Shown: positions 6,878 through 11,416 of the stretch, one piece after another
How positions within the stretch are numbered: position 1 is the stretch's first letter
Layout of the letters: each line of letters begins with the position of its first letter
Assembly: GCA_014730055.1 (NCBI GenBank)
Contig: WJIV01000130.1
Span: forward strand, 1-11,416
DNA: 11,416 nt
Source of the DNA: Candidatus Bathyarchaeota archaeon
GTDB lineage: Archaea; Thermoproteota; Bathyarchaeia; TCS64
Reading direction: 5' to 3'
Translations under genes and position numbers: made by a program
The notes under the pieces: generated by a model
What the model saw: the letters and a program-made list of their open reading frames with translations, nothing else
The model's database searches: none
What the model was told of the DNA's origin: nothing

Positions 6878-7900
6878 TTAGTAAGGTAGTTTAATTATTT
6901 TGGCATACTGTCTGAAAACCTCGTAATTATACAAGTGCCCAAAAAGTAACCCGGGCAACAAGAGCAACACAAACAGTAATGAAAATGTAACAAAAACCAT
7001 TCTATATGTACTGGGATATTCCCCTTTCCATAAAGCCTTCCAAGGTCTAGCAACTATTCCCCTTACCACTCCTGGCAAGGGCACAAAGAAGGATACCTTC
7101 CTAGCGTAAATCTTGTATTGAGGGTAAGCCTTCCTAAGCTCCATTTCCTCAACAAGAGCCAAGCCAATCAGCATAAGACTACTCAAGACCCAGTTAAAGG
7201 TAGGCATTAATGGATGATGAAAAGGAGCCTGTCTATGAGTAGAATACACAAGCACACCATACCCCCATAAAATGAACCCCAGATACTGTGGATGTCGAAT
7301 AAGTTGATAAACCCCTTGGGTAACTAGATCAAATTTCTTCCTTTTACCATCCAACCAGGCCGCTATACCCAGAAACATGACCAAGGCTCCGAGTAAAATG
7401 AAGAACGCTCCATACTGGTCCCTTAGGGGGCGGATCCCGTACCAATCCTGACCGGGCCAGAGTAAAAATATGAATAACCAGTATGGAATATAGAAAAACT
7501 CTCCGATGTAATAGATCCTTGATAGGATTGTGTCAAAGAATATTGCTTCACTGCCAAACCTGAATAGTATCTTACAGATTGTGTAAGAGATAACTTCTAT
7601 TCCCGTAAATGTGAAGGCCATTCCAATTAGATAGATCATGAACGTGGGCATGAAGTACATCATTGAACTCAACGCTGATCGGGAGTAGTTTTTCCTTTTT
7701 AGGCTATAGTAGAAATAAAATAATGGGAATATTGGTAGGACGCTGATTAGGATTCTTTTTGCGTATATTCTTCTCCAAATAGTAGAGTATCGAAGCTGGG
7801 TCAGTAACTGTGGAAATTTTAGTGAAAGGTATGTGAATGATAGAGTAGCTAACAATGCTAAGAGGTATGTGCTTATACTTGTTTTGTCTATTTTATTCAA
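6878..7900 (-). CDS. Isoprenylcysteine carboxyl methyltransferase (ICMT/PEMT)-like membrane methyltransferase
   Basis: A 340-residue multi-pass membrane protein. The first 180 or so residues hold about five helices. The conserved methyltransferase part follows (about 185-290): LVTQGVYQLIRHPQYLGF, the G-x-Y...RHP-x-Y-x-G signature that binds S-adenosylmethionine, and then EEMELRKAYPQYKIYARKV, the E-E...L...Y-x-x-Y element of the same families. A last helix lies at about 305-325. Relatives methylate isoprenylcysteine, phospholipids or other lipophilic substrates; prokaryotic members are mostly of unknown substrate. The N-terminal helices make it longer than simple family members (about 150-200 residues). 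The start is TTG at 7900; no earlier ATG precedes the in-frame stop upstream, and a TATA box at 7930-7937 fits it. An AAGGAT just upstream may serve as a weak ribosome site. Confidence 0.85.
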   Translation of the reverse strand: MNKIDKTSISTYLLALLATLSFTYLSLKFPQLLTQLRYSTIWRRIYAKRILISVLPIFPLFYFYYSLKRKNYSRSALSSMMYFMPTFMIYLIGMAFTFTGIEVISYTICKILFRFGSEAIFFDTILSRIYYIGEFFYIPYWLFIFLLWPGQDWYGIRPLRDQYGAFFILLGALVMFLGIAAWLDGKRKKFDLVTQGVYQLIRHPQYLGFILWGYGVLVYSTHRQAPFHHPLMPTFNWVLSSLMLIGLALVEEMELRKAYPQYKIYARKVSFFVPLPGVVRGIVARPWKALWKGEYPSTYRMVFVTFSLLFVLLLLPGLLFGHLYNYEVFRQYAKIIKLPY

Positions 7901-7929
7901 AGGTGTATCCTTAATGATTCGATAGGTTT

Positions 7930-7937
7930 TTTAAAAT
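7930..7937 (-). promoter_or_regulatory. TATA box of the ICMT-like gene
   Basis: Minus-strand ATTTTAAA, 30-37 bp upstream of the TTG start at 7900. It supports that non-ATG start and a very short leader. Confidence 0.5.
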
Positions 7938-8072
7938 AGTTTTTCTTTCAATGCAATACTCAACGCCATAAAAAAATGTACAGGTAAACGAGTAAGCACA
8001 TTCTTCGATAAATATCTCCTAATGTAACAATGCTTTTGTTTTTCTCGCATAATGGAAATTAAATTAACGTTA

Positions 8073-8104
8073 CTAAAATATTTTTTACAAAAAAAGTTAA
8101 TACT
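8073..8104 (+). promoter_or_regulatory. Promoter region of the solute-binding protein gene
   Basis: It holds two candidate TATA elements, TAAAATAT (8074-8081) and TTAATACT (8097-8104). The second lies 23-30 bp upstream of the ATG at 8127. Both lie downstream of the alternative ATG at 8052, which argues for the later start. Confidence 0.35.
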
Positions 8105-8126
8105 AAACAAGAGAATTACCCTTAAA

Positions 8127-9410
8127 ATGAAGAAATGGATCCTAGTCCTCTCTATTCTTCTAGCATCAATAATAATATACACACAGACAACCCCAGAAAA
8201 ACCAGAGTTAAAGATAAATAAAAACGAGAAAATAGTAAGAATTGCAGTAATAAATCCCCAATATACTTCCAGTCCTCCATGGGTAGATTATACTACAATA
8301 ACCCAACTCATACAACAGGACATAGACAACTACTGTAATCAAAACTCAATAGACTGGCAATTTAATTTCAATCTATATGATTCTAAAGATGACCCAGATG
8401 AAAGAGTAGAATGGATGAATCAAAATGGATACCACTATGTAATTGGACTCAGGTCCACAAGCGAATGCGATCAATGGACGTATTATCAAAGAGAAAATGG
8501 AATCACCGATATACTTCTAATGAGCACAGGTTCAACTGTGGCAACTTTTAACGGTAAATTTGAAGGGCATGAACTTTTATTCAGAACACATACGCCTGAC
8601 GATGTTACAATGAGAGTTTATGCAAATTATGCGTATAAACTTGGTATAACGGATTTTATATCAATAAAAAGTACAATGCATGAAAACTATGATGCAATAT
8701 ATTTTGAAGAAGAGTTCAGCACACTTGGAGGGAACATCCATAACATATCTATTGATATACGAAATGTTGATTGGAAAGATGTTATTGAGGTTGCTTCGGA
8801 AAAAATGGATGCTATTAATGGGACTGTAGCGATATTATTCACAGTTCTCCATGACTCAGAGGTGGATATTTTCACGATAATGGAGGATTTCCCTAATTTA
8901 TCTGATGTTGAGTGGTTCATGCCGAATAACATGTATCTAATTTCAGGTAAGGATGAGACTCTTAGAAAGCACAATAAAACTATACATAATATTGGGCTCT
9001 ATGGTATTAGACCTGTTTTTGAGAATAATACAGAATATAGACTTCTCGATCAAAGATATATGGACGCTACAAAGCAAAATGAGCTTCCTAGCGGCAGGGG
9101 TTTAGAGTATTCTGCTGGCTTAGCTTATGATAGTGCTTGGCTGCTTGTGTTATCGGTTATTGAGGCAAATAGCAGTGATCCAAGGATTGTGGCTGATATG
9201 TTAATGGGGTCTGAGGAGTTCAGTGGTGTTACTGGTCCTTTATCGTTTAACCCGCTAGGTGACAGAGTAACCTCGCAATATATCTTTACCAAGCTTGATT
9301 TGATTGACGACGCCTTGGAGCAGCTAAAAATTGGGTCTTATGATTGTAATAATGGTATTATTTCTTTCGAAGAGCAACCTATTATAATTATTATGAATCA
9401 GCCTCTATAA
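8127..9410 (+). CDS. LivJ-type (type 1 periplasmic fold) solute-binding protein, membrane-anchored
   Basis: From ATG 8127 the product has 427 residues: a short basic start and hydrophobic anchor (MKKWILVLSILLASIIIYTQ), a polar linker, then a two-lobed binding domain opening with KIVRIAVINPQ. The late segment YSAGLAYDSAWLLVLSVIEA...SDPRIVADML and FSGVTGPLSFNPLGDR is the classic C-terminal signature of leucine/branched-chain amide binding proteins (Peripla_BP_6). Size fits the family. An ATG at 8052 would add 25 residues ahead of the anchor; I prefer 8127 because the anchor then sits at the N-terminus and the TATA candidates fit. It probably feeds one or both permeases at 3447-5771, which are about 2.4 kb away and not in the same transcript. 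No lipobox cysteine is seen, so it is likely held by the uncleaved helix. Ligand unknown. Confidence 0.85.
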   Translation: MKKWILVLSILLASIIIYTQTTPEKPELKINKNEKIVRIAVINPQYTSSPPWVDYTTITQLIQQDIDNYCNQNSIDWQFNFNLYDSKDDPDERVEWMNQNGYHYVIGLRSTSECDQWTYYQRENGITDILLMSTGSTVATFNGKFEGHELLFRTHTPDDVTMRVYANYAYKLGITDFISIKSTMHENYDAIYFEEEFSTLGGNIHNISIDIRNVDWKDVIEVASEKMDAINGTVAILFTVLHDSEVDIFTIMEDFPNLSDVEWFMPNNMYLISGKDETLRKHNKTIHNIGLYGIRPVFENNTEYRLLDQRYMDATKQNELPSGRGLEYSAGLAYDSAWLLVLSVIEANSSDPRIVADMLMGSEEFSGVTGPLSFNPLGDRVTSQYIFTKLDLIDDALEQLKIGSYDCNNGIISFEEQPIIIIMNQPL

Positions 9411-9475
9411 AATTTAGAATATACCAAATTCCCACGTAAAAGAGGTATAGCTCCCTAGATTAAGTCAAATGAGAC

Positions 9476-9493
9476 TTTTTATAGATGTTTTTT
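9476..9493 (+). terminator. Possible T-rich terminator after the binding protein gene
   Basis: Two T runs (T5 at 9476-9480 and T6 at 9488-9493) lie about 70 bases after the stop of the binding protein gene, with no clear hairpin. Archaeal termination can use such T tracts alone. Confidence 0.35.
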
Positions 9494-9586
9494 GCTCCGT
9501 AGAATCAGAGTAATAGAGAAAGAAATCAAGGCGGTCAATAGAAAAATGGATGTAAAACTTATATCATAAATTTCCTTCTCACACAT

Positions 9587-9905
9587 TCCCGTGGTTACAG
9601 GCTGGTTCATGATAGGCTGATGCTGGATACTCCTAACCCTGATCCTAGGACCAGGGTCCCCAAGATCGCTGAGATGGTGGGGGCGAGTGAGATGGCCCGG
9701 GTGGAGGCCGTGGAGATCCTTATGGCCGCCATGGAGGCTAGGGCTACTTCAGGTAAACACCCTATGGGCTTGGCGGCTGCTACGCTGTATGTAGCTTGCC
9801 GGGTTTGCGGGTATCATGTTACTCAGTAGGCTCTCGGACGCTTCCGGGGTGACCGAGGCCACTATTAGGAACAGGTATAAGAAACTTGAAGAATTTGTAA
9901 ATTGA
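9587..9905 (+). pseudogene. TFB (transcription factor IIB) fragment: second cyclin repeat only, frameshifted
   Basis: TFB recruits archaeal RNA polymerase to TBP-bound promoters. Here only the C-terminal cyclin repeat is found. An open frame gives RGYRLVHDRLMLDTPNPDPR, then VPKIAEMV and GKHPMGLAAATLYVACR, and stops at 9827-9829. A shifted frame supplies the missing end, LSDASGVTEATIRNRYKKL, to a TGA at 9903-9905. This is the familiar TFB ending (ASGVTE.TIRNRYK), including the helix-turn-helix that contacts the BRE. The zinc ribbon, B-finger and first cyclin repeat are absent; only AT-rich sequence with stops lies upstream. The fragment is visibly GC-richer than its neighbours, as if copied from a different part of the genome. 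An ATG at 9620 exists, but a working protein is unlikely. Confidence 0.8.
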
Positions 9906-9944
9906 ACCTCATACACTATAAAAATCTAATTCTTTTATACATTT

Positions 9945-9962
9945 AGTTACTTTATAGTAACT
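9945..9962. repeat. Short inverted repeat
   Basis: AGTTAC-TTTATA-GTAACT, a 6-bp stem with a 6-base loop, lies between the TFB fragment and the 3' end of the TrmO-type gene. On the minus strand it is followed by a T-rich stretch, so it might help end the TrmO-type transcript. It is short enough to be chance. Confidence 0.3.
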
Positions 9963-10060
9963 CTGGGAAACCATAAAGCAAAGATTACCCTAAAAATATA
10001 ACAATTTGGTTCTGGATTCTTAAACTGGAACATTTGATGCATGCTAAGAAATCAGTTTGT

Positions 10061-10513
10061 CTATCTTTTATTCTTCAAGTTTTTTAACCAATCTGGTATT
10101 CTGATATTTTCAATGGCTTTTCCTGTGTAGGGCTTTATATCAATAACAGGTGACCCATCATAAGCATCAAGACCTTTTACCCTCAAAACAGTGCTCTCAA
10201 TATTCAAGAGTCTGCAGGTCGTTAACGCTATCCTACTCGGGCGATTCGGCGTCCTCGTTGCAAAAGCCCCCATTAAAGGGTAAACAGGGTTACCTGTAGG
10301 GTGAATCTTGTTCCTGAAATCCTTGTCCATTTCATGAAGATAAAAAAGTACCTCTACGTGACTAAACTCATCCAGACGAAACAAGGCCTCTTTGTATTCC
10401 TCGCTGACAACTATCTCTGACTCAGTTTCCTCCCATTCATTGAACGATCTCCTGCCCAGGCTATTTCGAACAATACCAATGGGCTGGACCAAAACAGGGT
10501 TCAATAAAACCAT
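10061..10513 (-). CDS. trmO: TrmO/TsaA-type tRNA (m6t6A37) methyltransferase
   Basis: A 150-residue protein of the TsaA/TrmO (UPF0066) family, which uses S-adenosylmethionine to add the N6-methyl group of N6-methyl-t6A at position 37 of ANN-decoding tRNAs. Family marks in order are the opening VQPIGIVRN strand, the LDEFSHVEVLFYLH segment, GAFATRTPNRPSRIALTTCR (the family's FATR.P.RPN.IGLT signature, with S-R in place of N-P and A in place of G), VLRVKGLDAYDGSPVIDIKP, and a lysine-rich end. Length is typical for a short single-domain member. The changed signature residues leave some doubt about full activity. The ATG at 10513 is preceded by a clear Shine-Dalgarno sequence, unlike the other genes here. 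The flanking genes give no functional hint. Confidence 0.85.
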   Translation of the reverse strand: MVLLNPVLVQPIGIVRNSLGRRSFNEWEETESEIVVSEEYKEALFRLDEFSHVEVLFYLHEMDKDFRNKIHPTGNPVYPLMGAFATRTPNRPSRIALTTCRLLNIESTVLRVKGLDAYDGSPVIDIKPYTGKAIENIRIPDWLKNLKNKR

Positions 10514-10516
10514 TAA

Positions 10517-10525
10517 CTCCCTCCC
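10517..10525 (-). promoter_or_regulatory. Strong Shine-Dalgarno sequence of the TrmO-type gene
   Basis: Minus-strand GGGAGGGAG lies directly upstream of the ATG at 10513, with 3 bases between the purine run and the ATG. It fixes the start and implies a transcript with a real leader. Confidence 0.65.
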
Positions 10526-10572
10526 GATCTCGATTTTTCAACTTCTTTTCTCTTAATGCCCAAGAAAACCCA

Positions 10573-10581
10573 CTTTATTAT
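10573..10581 (-). promoter_or_regulatory. Possible TATA box of the TrmO-type gene
   Basis: Minus-strand TAATAAAG, within AAAAATAATAAAG, lies about 60-68 bp upstream of the ATG at 10513. It would give a leader of roughly 35 bases that includes the Shine-Dalgarno sequence. Confidence 0.4.
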
Positions 10582-10733
10582 TTTTCATAAGAAACGTAAT
10601 AATGATATTAATGGGTTTACTTTTAACCAACATTTCTCTAGTTCCGAATAAAATGTAATCAAGGATAATTAATCAGAGACCATTTACAGATGAGGTAAAC
10701 CAGGATCCACTCAGTTTTTCTAAAATGAAATAC

Positions 10734-11416
10734 TCAATTATCTCTTATATTTCGTTCTTCAGGTGCAGCAGGTACCCCCAGACAGGGAGAACATCTATCG
10801 TGGTAAGGGCATTTTTCCTTAATTAGGATATTTCTGAGGGCAGATGATATATGCTCCGCCATAACACCCACAAGATCAGCGTCGGACTCGTTGAATAAGC
10901 CCACTTTCTCACTCTCCAGGTTGATCAAAGCAACAGCGTCACCGTCAACCAGAACAGGGACATCGAGCTCTGCGAGGGTCTCCTCACCCTCAACCCTCCC
11001 ATCAAGGTAGTCAGGATCAAGCCTGACATCAGGGACAAGCTGAGGCCTCCGCGTATTCACCGCCCTAACGGTGATCCCTCTACTATCGAGGGGTATAACC
11101 GGGGTCGTTGTCGGACCCCTGAGCTCAACAAACCTGATATGGTCCCCCTCAACGATACCGAAGGACCCTGTTGTGTAGTTAAAAATAGCCTCCACCGAAC
11201 TCATGGTCAGGGCAGCTATCTCCTCCACCGAGGAGCAGCTCCCCAACTCTACGCCAAAGTGGTTCAGCTCCCTGAGCCTCCTATCGTAAAGCGCCCTCTC
11301 CTCTAGGGCCAGTATATTCCTCAGCGCTGAGGCGATATGAAGTGACAGGAGTTCCATCAACCTGACATCCTCCTCATCAAAGTCGTCCAATCGTTCACTC
11401 TCCAGGTTAAGCACCA
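10734..11416 (-). CDS. GAF-repeat sensor protein, C-terminal part (5' end outside window)
   Basis: The frame runs off the right edge; the GTG at 11414 is internal, not a start. The first 45 or so visible residues are the end of one GAF domain (LNLESERLDDF...LSLHIASALRNI). A complete GAF domain follows (about 47-205), starting at LRELNHFGVELGSCSSVEEI and ending in the matching INLESEKVGLF...MAEHISSALRNI. The repeated ending shows at least two tandem GAF domains. GAF domains bind small ligands or sense redox and light in signalling proteins; no kinase or other output domain follows here. The tail carries a small cysteine/histidine cluster, KCPYHDRCSPC, that might bind a metal or be redox active. 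The coding sequence is GC-richer than that to its left. The gene lies on the same strand as the TrmO-type gene, which begins 220 bases downstream with its own promoter. Confidence 0.85.
   Translation of the reverse strand, partial: VLNLESERLDDFDEEDVRLMELLSLHIASALRNILALEERALYDRRLRELNHFGVELGSCSSVEEIAALTMSSVEAIFNYTTGSFGIVEGDHIRFVELRGPTTTPVIPLDSRGITVRAVNTRRPQLVPDVRLDPDYLDGRVEGEETLAELDVPVLVDGDAVALINLESEKVGLFNESDADLVGVMAEHISSALRNILIKEKCPYHDRCSPCLGVPAAPEERNIRDN

Noticed and set aside
8052..8126. Upstream ATG at 8052 for the binding protein
   Set aside because: It would place 25 basic, AT-biased residues before the signal anchor, and the TATA candidates fall downstream of it.
7931..8182. Minus-strand frame of 83 codons upstream of the ICMT-like gene
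   Set aside because: It covers the promoter regions of both divergent genes and the start of the binding protein gene, and resembles no protein.
8687..8974. Minus-strand frame of 95 codons inside the binding protein gene
   Set aside because: A shadow of the strongly supported plus-strand gene.
9411..9586. Search for the missing zinc ribbon and first cyclin repeat of TFB
   Set aside because: The stretch is AT-rich with stops in all plus frames, and no CxxC ribbon or first-repeat motif could be read.
1..11416. CRISPR arrays, tRNA or rRNA genes, insertion sequences
   Set aside because: No regularly spaced repeats, no tRNA-like GGTTCRANNCC arms in a cloverleaf context, and no transposase frame or terminal inverted repeats were seen.

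Overview
The window looks like a piece of an archaeal genome, most plausibly an uncultivated TACK-type lineage such as Bathyarchaeia (inference). Three things point to archaea: a TFB (TFIIB-like) fragment, AT-rich TATA elements about 25-35 bp upstream of most start codons (which implies leaderless transcripts), and a membrane-anchored winged-helix regulator of a kind common in those lineages. Most of the window is AT-rich. The TFB fragment and the GAF-domain gene near the right end are visibly GC-richer.

Layout, left to right: the 3' end of a membrane protein gene (3-179, +); a membrane-anchored winged-helix regulator with an extracytoplasmic domain (289-1086, -); a small membrane protein with an acidic tail (1321-1518, +); a broken gene for an anchored protein with two frameshifts (1573-2096, -); a membrane-anchored seven-blade propeller protein split by one frameshift (2299-3416, +); two divergently transcribed LivH-type ABC permeases (3447-4709, -, with an unusual C-terminal extension; 4893-5771, +); an anchored protein whose outer domain resembles that of the regulator (5777-6316, -); a small membrane protein (6514-6738, -); an isoprenylcysteine methyltransferase-like membrane enzyme (6878-7900, -); a LivJ-type solute-binding protein (8127-9410, +); a TFB pseudogene fragment (about 9587-9905, +); a TrmO-type tRNA methyltransferase (10061-10513, -); and the C-terminal part of a GAF-repeat protein running off the right edge (10734-11416, -).

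From the left edge to about 9.4 kb, every gene product carries at least one predicted membrane segment or signal anchor. The binding protein and the two permeases could be parts of one branched-chain amino acid/amide-type uptake system, but no LivM subunit and no LivF/LivG ATPase is present here. The regulator and the anchored protein at 5777-6316 appear to share an outer domain, so the region may be a sensing-and-uptake locus at the cell surface. That functional link is inference. The genes mostly alternate in strand, so there is no long operon, and most genes appear to have their own promoter.

Three loci carry frameshifts (the 1573-2096 gene, the propeller and the TFB fragment). They may reflect real gene decay or base-level assembly errors, and the sequence alone cannot decide. 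No tRNA, rRNA, CRISPR array or insertion sequence was seen, and no gene-free stretch exceeds 300 bases.
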